A stretch of DNA of 64,000 nucleotides from Nocardioides marmotae (lineage in GTDB: Bacteria > Actinomycetota > Actinomycetes > Propionibacteriales > Nocardioidaceae), in the NCBI RefSeq assembly GCF_013177455.1, contig NZ_CP053660.1:2542001-2606000 (forward strand), read 5' to 3'. Shown piece by piece: positions 37,000 through 45,910 of the stretch. Each line of letters opens with the position of its first letter. Positions within the stretch are counted from its first letter, which is position 1. The notes beneath the pieces were generated by a model. The model did no database searches. It was not told the DNA's origin and saw only the letters and a list, made by a program, of their open reading frames with translations. A program made the position numbers and the translations under genes.

Positions 37000-37158
37000 G
37001 GCCTGGACCCTAGCCGAACGCCAGCGTCCGCCTCGCGACCGAGCGGGCGCCCTCCGTGGTCAGCCCGACACGCGCCCCAGGGAGCGGACCATCTGTCGGT
37101 CCCCTCTCCTACGATGATCTTGATAGGTCTTCTAGATGTGCAGGGAGGGAACGCGCGA

Positions 37159-37461
37159 ATGGCATCGACTGAACGGCGGCTTCTCCCGACCGGCACTTGC
37201 TGGTGCGGGTGTGGCGAAGAAGTCGCTGTCGGCGCGTTCTTCACTCGGGGGCATGACAAGATCGCAGAGGCTGCACTACTCGCGATGCGGTATGAGGGTT
37301 CCGTCGCGCATCTCCTGCACGGCCACGGGTTCGATGCAACCACCTCCGTGACGAGCGCCGCGATCGAGTCTGGAGTCTGGGTTCAATGCGCCGCTGAGGG
37401 TTGCAGGTACGCGGGCACCCCGGCGAGCGTGCGTCACCATTGCCAGAAGGCTGCGCACTGA
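37159..37461 (+). CDS. Small cysteine/histidine-rich protein coupled to the methyltransferase
   Basis: A 100-residue protein. The N-terminal half contains CWCGCGEEVAVGAFFTRGHD, and the C-terminal half WVQCAAEGCRYAGTPASVRH followed by HC, so two metal-binding sites are plausible. The ATG at 37159 follows GGGAGGG. Its stop shares one base with the methyltransferase start (TGATG), so the two are translated together. I have no family name. The C-x-C-G-C-G...F-x2-GHD pattern recurs, in my memory, in short actinobacterial proteins near DNA-modification genes. Confidence 0.7.
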   Translation: MASTERRLLPTGTCWCGCGEEVAVGAFFTRGHDKIAEAALLAMRYEGSVAHLLHGHGFDATTSVTSAAIESGVWVQCAAEGCRYAGTPASVRHHCQKAAH

Positions 37462-39488
37462 TGGCGCTCCCAACCGCCTCACCGGATCGGCGCCTGACGC
37501 CACCCACAGTTGGACGCGACGACGTCGTCGTCGCACCGGACGAGGTCATCGTCAGGAGCCCGCTCCGACACCTCAACGCGGAGGACGTCAGCGCACGAGC
37601 TCGACGGGAAGTGCGCAATCGAGAGGTCCATCTACCCCCTATCAGCACCTACCGTTGGTGGGCGCGACGCACCGAGGCTGTTAACGGCGCCATCATCGAT
37701 TGCGTCAGCTCTGACAAGCCGGGGCGCCTGGTGGTTAGCGACCCTTTCGCCGGCGGCGGCGTTATTCCCTTGGCAGCGGTCATGCGCGGACACAGTGTCT
37801 ACGCTCAGGACCTCAATCCGTGGGCGGCATCGGGCTTGGCTTCCATGCTGGCGCTGCCTGACCCAGACGCACTTCGTGAAGGCATCGCTGCTCTGACCCA
37901 GCGGGTGTTGACGATCGCACAGGCCGCCTATGGAACGGTCCTGTCCGATGGGACACAGGGCCTCGTAACGCACACCTTTAGAGTCGCCGTCGCTCCATGC
38001 ACAAGGTGCGGCACCGAACAACGTCTCTTTCCGCACGGCCTTGTGACGTTGACCAGTCGGATCGAGCGGAATCGCCCTGAAGCGTACTTGGCGTGCCCGG
38101 AAGGCCACTTGTTCCTCGGCCGTCGCGACCAGGTCTCACAGTGCCCGACTTGCAGCCGACCAACCGACCCATCCGCGGTGTACACGCCGCGACGGATTGT
38201 CACGTGTCCTTGCGGAAACCAGGACCGTCTTGAGGAACGCGCTCTGGCTTCGGGTCTTCGTTGGGAAGTCGTGCTCGTCGAACGCGCCGGCGACGGTCGA
38301 CGTGAGCTCGCGACACCGACTGCTGGCGAGTTGAAGGCGGCCGAGGCCGCGCATATGCAGCCTCGACGGTCGCTCGGAGACATCCCGATCGGACAGGAGA
38401 CGTCCGTGTTGCTGCGGCACGGCTTCCGACAGTGGGAAGATCTCTACCCTCGGCGCCAGCGCTCCATGGTTGAGCGCCTCCTCGAACTGGCGCCGGCATG
38501 CTCAACAGATGCCGGGGTGGTCGCAGCTCTTCGTTCTGCCATTCTCGGTTCTACCGAGATGGCAGGTCATCTCTCGAGGTGGGACCGCTACTACCTAAAG
38601 AGCTACGAGTCGATGGCTGGGCATCGGTTCAACTTCACGACCCTCCCCGTCGAGCCCAATGTCTGGGGCACCACGACCAGTGGTCGCGGAACGACGCTTC
38701 GGCGCCTAGTGCAGTTCGTCAAGGCTGCCGAGTGGCTTCGGACGAACACTGACCGACAACTCTCCGTTGAAGGCCCGGTGCCGTCTACCGCAGCACTAGT
38801 TCCTGCCCTGCTCGGCCAGAACATTGATGGCGACCCTCTGGAGCGCCCGGACGCCGTGGTGGTCGTTGGGAGTTCCCAGCGGCAGCTTCTCCCGACCGGC
38901 TCTGTTGACCTGGTACTCACGGACCCTCCGTACCACGACGATGTTCAGTACGGCGAGTTGTCTCGTCCATTGCAGGCGTGGGCCGGGTTGACACCTCCCG
39001 ACTCCTCCGGCGACGCAGTCGTCAATCGCGCCACCGGGCAGCTTGTGGCCGATGGCAGCTACACAGCATTGCTTACCTCAATCTTCCGCGAGTCGGCCCG
39101 CTTGCTTCGGGACGATGGCCACCTGATCTTCAGCTATGCGAACCGCGACCCGCAAGCATGGGCGAACGTGATTGATGCGCTGCAAGGTGCTGGACTGCGC
39201 GCGGTGGGCTGCGCAGTGGTTCACAGTGAGAATGAGACAGACCACGCGAAGCGCAACGTGCGTGCCTGCACGCTCGACTTGCTCCTCGACCTGGTTCCGG
39301 TCTCCAACTTGGCCGTTGAGAAGTTCCAGCCGAAGCTGGGAGATAGCGACGAGGAGGAGTTCCTCGGCATCGTGGCGGAGTACGTGTTGGCGATCGGCGC
39401 TCTCTCTACTGACTGGCGACACGAGTTCCTGGAGTCCGTGTCAACGGTGAACTTCATCAGGCCGCTCCGGCGCCCCCGCAACACCTGA
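37461..39488 (+). CDS. DUF1156-like DNA methyltransferase with internal zinc ribbons
   Basis: A 675-residue SAM-dependent DNA methyltransferase. Motif I is VVSDPFAGGGVIPL near residues 91-104, preceded by PISTYRWWARRTEAVNGAII, which resembles the WWARRPL start of DUF1156 enzymes. Between motif I and the catalytic TDPPYHDDVQYGEL (487-500) lies a long insertion with cysteine pairs CTRCG, CPTC and CPCG, probable zinc ribbons, and a likely target-recognition part. The DPPY motif fits an N6-adenine or N4-cytosine enzyme. It is convergent with a DUF3883 gene 29 bp away and divergent from a PD-(D/E)XK nuclease. Confidence 0.88.
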   Translation: MALPTASPDRRLTPPTVGRDDVVVAPDEVIVRSPLRHLNAEDVSARARREVRNREVHLPPISTYRWWARRTEAVNGAIIDCVSSDKPGRLVVSDPFAGGGVIPLAAVMRGHSVYAQDLNPWAASGLASMLALPDPDALREGIAALTQRVLTIAQAAYGTVLSDGTQGLVTHTFRVAVAPCTRCGTEQRLFPHGLVTLTSRIERNRPEAYLACPEGHLFLGRRDQVSQCPTCSRPTDPSAVYTPRRIVTCPCGNQDRLEERALASGLRWEVVLVERAGDGRRELATPTAGELKAAEAAHMQPRRSLGDIPIGQETSVLLRHGFRQWEDLYPRRQRSMVERLLELAPACSTDAGVVAALRSAILGSTEMAGHLSRWDRYYLKSYESMAGHRFNFTTLPVEPNVWGTTTSGRGTTLRRLVQFVKAAEWLRTNTDRQLSVEGPVPSTAALVPALLGQNIDGDPLERPDAVVVVGSSQRQLLPTGSVDLVLTDPPYHDDVQYGELSRPLQAWAGLTPPDSSGDAVVNRATGQLVADGSYTALLTSIFRESARLLRDDGHLIFSYANRDPQAWANVIDALQGAGLRAVGCAVVHSENETDHAKRNVRACTLDLLLDLVPVSNLAVEKFQPKLGDSDEEEFLGIVAEYVLAIGALSTDWRHEFLESVSTVNFIRPLRRPRNT

Positions 39489-39517
39489 AGCCGATCCCCA
39501 TGTGCAGCCGCCATTGA

Positions 39518-40444
39518 CTAGACGCCGGCGTCCAAAGGAAGTCCCGGTGCAAACTCCGTGATTGCCACGCTCAATCGCACGCTCGACCACCGTCCTTGTG
39601 GAGAGACGTCTCGAGGAAGATGTGGAGTGAGGCTGATCGCTGAGCACCACCCGAGCAGTTCCAACCCGCCGTCTCTATTGCGCCGCACGGCTACCAGGGA
39701 CCAGCCGGGGTCGCGTGCCCCGACGACTACTTCGTTCCTGGAAATGAAGAAGTCAACGCGACCAACCGAGGCGCTGCTGGTGGTCTTGACCTCGATCCGA
39801 TGGCGCCGCCCGGTCGTGTCGGAACTCGTCACGTCGTATCCGAGCTGATCACTGCGCAGGCTCACGCGCTTCACTGCGGCGGCAAGATCAGGCCGGCTGC
39901 GCGCGTTCAGATGTTGGCGGCACAGCTCAACTACATACTCTTCGCCGCGTGCACCTTGGTCATGAAGTTGCGCGGCGTCGAGAGTCCTCCCTAGGCCCAT
40001 CAGGAGCGCCTCGCGGCGCGCCGCATCTTCGAGCAGTTGCTCCAGCGCATCCTGGTCTGCCTGTGGGACGTTCTCCCAGCGCACCTCATCGTCGACGACG
40101 GCGGCATAAAGCCAAAGGGGTGGCTCCTCCACGAAGAGCTCTTGTAGAAGGAGCTCAGTTGCGACGTCATCCGGCAGATCGCAGAGGTCGAGCAGGGCAG
40201 GTGTCGGGACGTGGCGGCTGTCTTGCGGCGAAACCAGCTTGGCTCGCTGAAGGAGCGTGTGGCCGGCTTGGAGATCCTGCGACCGATAGAGCCCGCCCGT
40301 AGCTAGTTGGTCATAGCTCACGATCAGCGAGTCCGGCGTGTTGCCGCTCGGGTCTAAGACGCGCGCGGCCAGCAGGGCGGCCTGCAACTGGTACGCCGTT
40401 GGGGTCGACCTCGTCGCCGCCCAGCCATGGTCCATGACGGTCAC
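39518..40444 (-). CDS. DUF3883 domain protein (nuclease-like)
   Basis: A 308-residue protein. The C-terminal half matches the DUF3883 pattern: GARGEEYVVELCRQHL near residue 164, QLGYDVTSSD near 200, RIEVKTTSS near 217-225 and FFISRNEV after it. The D...ExK spacing is that of a PD-(D/E)XK-like fold, so it may cut nucleic acid. DUF3883 often sits in restriction-like loci next to helicases. The N-terminal half is helical and unassigned. A GTG start overlaps the helicase stop by four bases (GTGA), which ties it to that operon. Confidence 0.8.
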   Translation of the reverse strand: MTVMDHGWAATRSTPTAYQLQAALLAARVLDPSGNTPDSLIVSYDQLATGGLYRSQDLQAGHTLLQRAKLVSPQDSRHVPTPALLDLCDLPDDVATELLLQELFVEEPPLWLYAAVVDDEVRWENVPQADQDALEQLLEDAARREALLMGLGRTLDAAQLHDQGARGEEYVVELCRQHLNARSRPDLAAAVKRVSLRSDQLGYDVTSSDTTGRRHRIEVKTTSSASVGRVDFFISRNEVVVGARDPGWSLVAVRRNRDGGLELLGWCSAISLTPHLPRDVSPQGRWSSVRLSVAITEFAPGLPLDAGV

Positions 40445-42345
40445 GACTCTCCGCGGAGGTGCGCAAAGAGCGCGACCATGTCGGCGGTCGAATCCAGGGC
40501 GGGCCCGTAGTCCTCATCGGAAGGGAGCGCCATCGTGCTGATGTCAGGATCATCGAGCATTTCGCCAAGGCGGGCAGCCTTCTCCCGGATCCGCGAATCG
40601 ATCACCTCATCGATCGTCCCTGAGGTGAGCAGGAACGTGATGCGGGTCTGTTGGCCGGCTTTGAGACCGAGGCGGTGGATTCGATCGATGCTCTGGAGGT
40701 ATTGACCCGCATTGAAGGTTCGATCCAGGTAGATGGCGTCGTGGCAGACCTGATGCAGGCTCACGCCCTCACTCATGGCCGCTGGATTCGCAAGGAGGAC
40801 GGAGCAACCGGGATCCGAACGGAACCTGGCGAGTTCACCTTCGCGGGTACGCGGGGCGCGTGGGTCGGCGAACTCACTAGGAATCCCGCCATAGATCAGA
40901 GCCGGCCGATAGATGGCTAGCATCCGCTCGAGCGCCTGGAGATTCCTAACAAAGTTGCTCCACACGAGCGTCTTAAGGCCCTTGGCTGCGTTCGCCTCGA
41001 TCATCTCCGCAAGCTGCCTGAACTTTGCGGGCGTCTCGTACTGGTTGTACTCCTGTAAGAGATCCCAGAGCCTGCTGCCGGGTGGTACGTCCAACGGCGG
41101 ATGGCGGAAGCTCATCACGTCGTCAGCCGCCGAGCCCGCTGTGAGCAGCTGCGGGTTCGTCGCCGCTTCGAGCAGGTACATAGTGATGTCGCCCATGCTG
41201 GCGAAGTTGGCCCGATCGGCCATGCTGACCTCAAACGCACCTGCATAGCGATCACGCAGAGCTTCGTAGATCTCACCCTGAAGTGGATCGAGCTCAACCT
41301 CGACAACGCTCATCGCCGGTTGGTCGAGACCCAGTTCGCTCTTTCGGGTGCGGACGAACAGAGGACCGATGGCCTCCGCGACCTGTGCCCCCGCGTCAGC
41401 CGGCGGCGGCGAGACGAGCGCGTCAGCGGGCAGTATGGCGCGGCCCTGGCCAGGCCAGAGGTAGTCCATCAGGGCGACGAGATCACGCGGGCTCTGCGGC
41501 GCGGGTGTTCCGGTGAGGATGTCGCGTCGTGCGGCCAAGAAAGCGATACTCAAGCAGGCGCTGCCGAAAGTTCCGTCCCAGCCTCGCTTCATTCGGTGGG
41601 CTTCATCCAGCAGGACGAGCGTCGGCTTTCTACCCACCCACTTGGCCACTGCTTCGTACCGACTGTCCAGGCGGTGGTAGTTGACTACCAGGACTTCCGC
41701 GTCAGTGGGGGCTTCGTCGACCAAGGGCGCCACCAGCGGGCGGCGTCCCTCAGCGAAGCAATCGTTGACCTCGTTTTGCCACGCGTCGAACGCCGAGAGC
41801 GGCGCGACGACAAGCATTTGCTCAACTCTCCCGGCGGATCGCTCGGCTTCATACACCGCATACGCCACGGTGGTCTTGCCCGCGCCTGGGACCGAGAAGT
41901 TGGCGCCGTTTGCCAGTCCGAGCAGTTCACCAAGATCTCGCATTTGGAACGACCGCAGTTCACGCACAAACCTGCTACCCGACAGCCGCTCGGCAACCTC
42001 TTGGGGTTCGAGCGGGTTTGGCTCGGATAGCGCCCGATTAAGCAGCCGCCGCTGCTCACGCGTCTGCTGCAGCAGCTCGTCCAACTCTGGCGACGACGCA
42101 ATTCCGACGCCGTACCGTTGGCATGCTGTCCGCAGCCAGGACATGTTGCTGAGTAGGCGCTCGAGCGGGAGCTCAACCTCTTGGCCAGGCCGGTCTCCAG
42201 TCGATCCCCATTCACTGATGACCTGCAGCCAAAACGCCTGCGGCACTTCGCCCATCCGGGTCGCGCGGACCACGGGAGGATTTCCTGAAAGGGACAGGCC
42301 CAAGGTTGCCACCCCAGAGATGGAGGACGTTGTGACCTCAGACAC
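40441..42345 (-). CDS. SNF2-type helicase/translocase
   Basis: A 634-residue superfamily-2 ATPase. Walker A is FSVPGAGKTTVAYA near residues 150-163, the DEAH box is LVLLDEAHRMKRGW near 247, motif III appears as ILTGTPAPQSP, and motif VI as IDRIHRLGLKAGQQTRI near 553-569. The short HxLG motif and the motif order are those of SNF2 translocases rather than of unwinding RecQ-type enzymes. I place the start at a GTG (42345) overlapping the previous stop by eight bases; no ATG is well placed. In a defence operon it could move along DNA and deliver the nuclease partner. Confidence 0.88.
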   Translation of the reverse strand: MSEVTTSSISGVATLGLSLSGNPPVVRATRMGEVPQAFWLQVISEWGSTGDRPGQEVELPLERLLSNMSWLRTACQRYGVGIASSPELDELLQQTREQRRLLNRALSEPNPLEPQEVAERLSGSRFVRELRSFQMRDLGELLGLANGANFSVPGAGKTTVAYAVYEAERSAGRVEQMLVVAPLSAFDAWQNEVNDCFAEGRRPLVAPLVDEAPTDAEVLVVNYHRLDSRYEAVAKWVGRKPTLVLLDEAHRMKRGWDGTFGSACLSIAFLAARRDILTGTPAPQSPRDLVALMDYLWPGQGRAILPADALVSPPPADAGAQVAEAIGPLFVRTRKSELGLDQPAMSVVEVELDPLQGEIYEALRDRYAGAFEVSMADRANFASMGDITMYLLEAATNPQLLTAGSAADDVMSFRHPPLDVPPGSRLWDLLQEYNQYETPAKFRQLAEMIEANAAKGLKTLVWSNFVRNLQALERMLAIYRPALIYGGIPSEFADPRAPRTREGELARFRSDPGCSVLLANPAAMSEGVSLHQVCHDAIYLDRTFNAGQYLQSIDRIHRLGLKAGQQTRITFLLTSGTIDEVIDSRIREKAARLGEMLDDPDISTMALPSDEDYGPALDSTADMVALFAHLRGES

Positions 42346-43798
42346 TGACGTCCCCGGCGGGCTCCGCGACGCTGGCAAAGGCCGCCGCGGCTCGCTCGAA
42401 CTGCTGCCGCGCGTCCGCGAACGCAACCCGATCGAAGCCCGGGCGGCCGCCGACATCCGTAAGCGTTGTCGCAGCCTTGTCGAGTGCCCGAGACGCCTCC
42501 TTCAGGTGGATCATTGGGGCCGTCAGGTCATCGATCTGTCGCAGATCTCGCTTCTTGTTCTCAATGGCGGTGCTGATTCCGCTGAAGAGCTCAGAGGCAA
42601 CGACCGTCCGCGGCAGCGTGACCGATTCCCCGTCATTCGTCGGGATGGTCACGTCCTCGTCGGGACGCGCCTGCGCCAGCAGCGTGTAGACCCCGGACAA
42701 GCTCGGCGACCCTGCGGATGGACCTCCGAAAGCTGCCGATCCGCCCGAAGGCTCGTCGTCCTCTTCATCCTCTTCACCGAAGAACTCGCTCACGCCGGTT
42801 GGCGCCGCAGCGGTCACGGAGGGCGCACGGACCGGGGTGAGGAGCGCGTCGACATGTGGCGCGAGAGGTGCAGACTCGCTCAGTGCGGGTGCGACGTAGT
42901 TGTCGAGCAGAGTCGAGTCGATCTCACGAAGACGCCGATAGTCAACGCCTGCGATCATCGCTGCCAGCTGGGCATCACGAATGCGCACGGCCTCTTCGGG
43001 GTTCGTGCTCTTCAGCCGCTGATAGTCCTGGTCGATCTCAATGAGCGCCTGACGCTGATCGTCGAAGTACAGGAAGTTGAGCGCTCCCCCGCTCGCGCCC
43101 ACGATCTCGCGAATTAGTCCAAGCAGCCGCAGCTCTCCTTCGACGAGATCGATCGCGGCCTTCGTGTCTCGCTTGCTTGTCGTAAGTGAGGGACGCAGTG
43201 CCCGGCCAACCTCCAGGGTGGTGTAGTTGCCGCTGTTCACGAGGTCTTCAATGAAGAGCAACTGGCTCGTGAAGCTGTACTCCTGCTTGACCTCCTGCTC
43301 CATCTGGAGGCGGAGCTCGAGCTCGGTGATCTCCTTCGGGCCAGCGTCCGCGGGTAGGACGACAACCTTGATGTACTGCTGGCGCAGGTCCCGCAGCGCG
43401 ACGGCACGCGTGTTGGCGTTAACCAGAACCCCGCCAGTGGTGATAACGCCGGCGAAGAGCTGACCGTCGTTCGCGAGAGCGTTCTTGATGCGCTCGAAGC
43501 CCGGGGTTTCCCTCAAGAGGTGCGCGATCAGACTTTGTGCCTGCTCACCGTACGGGTCGGTGGCGACGACGTCTTGTTCGGGCTGTGGGAGCGACTGCAA
43601 CTGAGCCTTGATGCGGTGGCTGTGCGGACTCAGGAGGACGACGTCGAGATCGACCGAAGCCACCGGGAGAACGAGCTTGCCACCCTTCCACCGGATCTCC
43701 TCAGCAGTCCCTGCGCCGTTGGCGACCGCCTGCTTGGCTGCCTCCAAGGCCGTATTGATCGAACTTTCACGGGTGGCTGTCGTGATGACCGGGTTCAT
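42338..43798 (-). CDS. ParB/DndB-like protein
   Basis: A 486-residue protein. The N-terminal 150 residues look like a ParB/DndB-type fold: LPVASVDLDVVLLSPHSHR, then GQLFAGVITTGGVLVNANTR followed by AVALRDL, in the place of the family's G-x-R-R or DGQHR loop. The next part is helical (LRLQMEQEVKQEYSFTSQLL), and the C-terminal half is a Ser/Glu-rich linker followed by a coiled coil. ParB-family folds can bind CTP or DNA; DndB regulates phosphorothioation, but no dnd genes are here. AGGAGAGG precedes the ATG at 43798. It overlaps the helicase gene by eight bases. Confidence 0.65.
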   Translation of the reverse strand: MNPVITTATRESSINTALEAAKQAVANGAGTAEEIRWKGGKLVLPVASVDLDVVLLSPHSHRIKAQLQSLPQPEQDVVATDPYGEQAQSLIAHLLRETPGFERIKNALANDGQLFAGVITTGGVLVNANTRAVALRDLRQQYIKVVVLPADAGPKEITELELRLQMEQEVKQEYSFTSQLLFIEDLVNSGNYTTLEVGRALRPSLTTSKRDTKAAIDLVEGELRLLGLIREIVGASGGALNFLYFDDQRQALIEIDQDYQRLKSTNPEEAVRIRDAQLAAMIAGVDYRRLREIDSTLLDNYVAPALSESAPLAPHVDALLTPVRAPSVTAAAPTGVSEFFGEEDEEDDEPSGGSAAFGGPSAGSPSLSGVYTLLAQARPDEDVTIPTNDGESVTLPRTVVASELFSGISTAIENKKRDLRQIDDLTAPMIHLKEASRALDKAATTLTDVGGRPGFDRVAFADARQQFERAAAAFASVAEPAGDVSV

Positions 43799-43832
43799 GA
43801 ACCTCTCCTGTGGGGTGCGTGCGCTCAGGATG

Positions 43833-44987
43833 TCAGGAGGTACCGACAGTTGACGCCGCTTCGGCAAGTTGCTCGAGGGTGTGCTCGGTGTAAAGGCGAC
43901 CGCCGAAGGCGCGGACCAAGTCGTCGCTCTCACCCCGATCAGCCCATCCGGTGCCAAAGAGCACAAGGACCGATGGGACGTTGAATCGCTTAGGCAGTTG
44001 AAGCAGGGTCGCGGCAGTCTTACGTGCGGTTCCACCGTCTCGTGCGATCGCGATTAGGACGGCGTATCCGGGGCCGCCAGTCGCCGCGCGGGTGACGATG
44101 GACAGCTGCCCCGGCGGCTTCCCTGAGGCTCCAGCGCGCTGGCCTAGCACGGCCTTCGCGACCGCTGCATCACCCTCAGTCGACCAGTACCCAACCCCGG
44201 CTTCGTCGAGGGCGTTCAGCACCCGTCTGACCATGAGCCTGCTGATTTCATTGTTACTGCGGTTGCGGTGGGCACTCCAGGCACTGCCAACGTCGCGCTG
44301 AGCCAGCAACGTCCCATAACTCACCCCGCCTTCGCGCATGGCCTCCGCAGCCGCCCATCCCGAGGCGGTGCCTCCCAGCAGCAGCTCGATAGGTCGAGCA
44401 GCGACAGCACCTGGGACCTGCGGCTCTACGCGCCCGCAGACAACATCGTCAACGACGCTAAACGCGGCGAAGACCTGACTCGGGCTCCACGAACCATCTG
44501 CCTCACCGGGAAGGGAGGTCCCTCTGGCGTATGCCCGCGCTTGGAGGTCGCGCCAGCTCAGTCCGGCAACCAAGCCAAGTGCCTCGATGACGAGCGGATC
44601 GTCTGCTTGGGCAGCCATCACCACCGAGCCAGTGATGTCTACGAGCGTGCCGCTGGCTGTACGCCGCGCCACGTTCGCCAGCGCGGCCTCGTAGCGGCTC
44701 GGAGGAACGATCCCGTCGGTCATCACGAGGTCAGCGCTGGTGTCCAGCGTGCTTCGCAGCGCCGCTCTCACCGCCGTCCGAAGGGCTGGCTCGGCGCCCG
44801 CGACACCCGCGTCCGCTGCGGCCACGAGAGCGCCGAGCAGCGTCGGTCCGTCAACCTCGCCATTGAGGCGCCGCCCCTCCGCGATCCAATGCATCGCGTC
44901 CAAGAGCTGGTTCCGACCTGTCGCTGTCAGGAGCGCCGTCTCATGTGCCGAATCGAAATCCCCGACCGCGCCGACATTCTTGACCAT
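43833..44987 (-). CDS. Unknown protein of the defence-like operon
   Basis: A 384-residue protein that I cannot name. The first 250 residues are Ala-rich and helical. The last 130 contain NEISRLMVRRVLNALDEAG and then IAIARDGGTARKTAATLLQL, and a Rossmann-like VPSVLVLFGTGWADRGESDD. The DGGTAR-K segment matches the one after the catalytic ExK of the nuclease at 35896-36999, but here the E and K are replaced, so this may be a decayed nuclease fold. I start it at the ATG 44987; the open frame runs farther upstream but overlaps the next gene. Its stop is 34 bases from the ParB/DndB-like gene. Confidence 0.6.
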   Translation of the reverse strand: MVKNVGAVGDFDSAHETALLTATGRNQLLDAMHWIAEGRRLNGEVDGPTLLGALVAAADAGVAGAEPALRTAVRAALRSTLDTSADLVMTDGIVPPSRYEAALANVARRTASGTLVDITGSVVMAAQADDPLVIEALGLVAGLSWRDLQARAYARGTSLPGEADGSWSPSQVFAAFSVVDDVVCGRVEPQVPGAVAARPIELLLGGTASGWAAAEAMREGGVSYGTLLAQRDVGSAWSAHRNRSNNEISRLMVRRVLNALDEAGVGYWSTEGDAAVAKAVLGQRAGASGKPPGQLSIVTRAATGGPGYAVLIAIARDGGTARKTAATLLQLPKRFNVPSVLVLFGTGWADRGESDDLVRAFGGRLYTEHTLEQLAEAASTVGTS

Positions 44988-45126
44988 GGCCCAATCTTGC
45001 CGTGGCCCGTATCGAGACCTCAGCAGATTGCCGCCGAAAGCGCGCCGCCTCTCGGAGCCCGGAGCCGGAACCCACATGCGTGAATGGGCAAACTGCTGCG
45101 AGTTGAAGAGGGTGGTTGCCGTTAAA

Positions 45127-45444
45127 TCAGAGTCGGTCGATCCAAGTGTCCGTTTCGCGGTCGTCCCAGGCAGATCTGTCGCCACGGCCCACGGTCGCTT
45201 GCCGGCCCAGCACTGCGAGGGCACGAAGGGCTTCCTCGTGTGTCAGCGCTCTCAGGGAGTCGACCGACCGCCCAGACGCAAGCTCGATGGCGTTCTGCCG
45301 GTCGCCCATTGCGGTCAGCCCTCGAGCGTCGAGCGTCTTGCGGAGCAAATCGACCTGCCAGTCCGCGATCGGTGCTGGCGCGCTTTCTGGGGGCTGCGGA
45401 CGAGCGGGGTCGTCGTCACCAAAGAGTGAGAGCTCATCAGACAC
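45127..45444 (-). CDS. Small protein with clamp-binding-like motif
   Basis: A 105-residue protein. Starting with GTG, the N-terminus reads MSDELSLFGDDDPARP. ELSLF is close to the QL(S/D)LF beta-sliding-clamp motif, and the acidic residues after it fit a flexible tail. The rest is helical (IADWQVDLLRKTLDARGLTA, then ALTHEEALRALAVLG) and ends in WDDRETDTWIDRL. No family recognised. It lies 139 bases upstream of the unknown 384-residue protein and ten bases after the membrane-protein stop, so it belongs to the same operon. The GTG follows AGGATCGGGG. Confidence 0.6.
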   Translation of the reverse strand: MSDELSLFGDDDPARPQPPESAPAPIADWQVDLLRKTLDARGLTAMGDRQNAIELASGRSVDSLRALTHEEALRALAVLGRQATVGRGDRSAWDDRETDTWIDRL

Positions 45445-45454
45445 GACCCCGATC

Positions 45455-45808
45455 CTACGAAGTCGGGTGCGGAACCTGGGAGGCGCGACCCAGAGACTGG
45501 CGCGCCACGCCTTCAATCGCGCGGAGGATGACGCTGACAGCGAGCCACCCGACCTTGAGTGCGTCCCACGCGAGCACGAGCACGAGCAGGTTGAGCCACC
45601 CCGGCGCACCCACCGAGACCGCTTCAGAGACGATGTGCATGGCTAGAAGTAGGACCGTTGCTAGTCCGAGAAGAACAGCCCCGGTGTGCCACCGCGGCTG
45701 CACTGAGCACACCCGCGTGACCAGCAGGTTGGACGGCGCGACGGCTTGTCCCAGTCGGTGCACCCGGGCGACCGCCACGAGGACGGGTATCGCAAGCAGG
45801 ATCAGCAT
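45455..45808 (-). CDS. Small membrane protein at head of the defence-like operon
   Basis: A 117-residue protein with about three hydrophobic helices: MLILLAIPVLVAVARV at the start, GAVLLGLATVLLLAMHIVSE and WLNLLVLVLAWDALKVGWLA. Its C-terminus is cationic. GGGAGGT directly precedes the ATG at 45808, a strong ribosome site. No homologue is recognised. It is the most upstream gene of the run that leads to the DUF3883 gene. Small membrane proteins occur as effectors in several known defence systems, but that is only a possibility here. Confidence 0.6.
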   Translation of the reverse strand: MLILLAIPVLVAVARVHRLGQAVAPSNLLVTRVCSVQPRWHTGAVLLGLATVLLLAMHIVSEAVSVGAPGWLNLLVLVLAWDALKVGWLAVSVILRAIEGVARQSLGRASQVPHPTS

Positions 45809-45910
45809 GGGGACCTCCCGTTAGGCGGTGGACACGTCTGTCATAAGCCAGCCGCCGCCGAGTCCCGCGAGCCTGACCTCCGGCTGTGGAAACGAGACGA
45901 CTGAACTGAC

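Noticed and set aside
37100..37158. A promoter at TACGAT (37110) between the nuclease and the small cysteine protein
   Set aside because: A -10-like hexamer is present but I find no matching -35 element, so it would be a guess.
42338..43798. A true Dnd phosphorothioation locus
   Set aside because: Only a DndB/ParB-like fold is seen. No DndA, C, D or E homologue is in the window, so the name Dnd would be unsupported.
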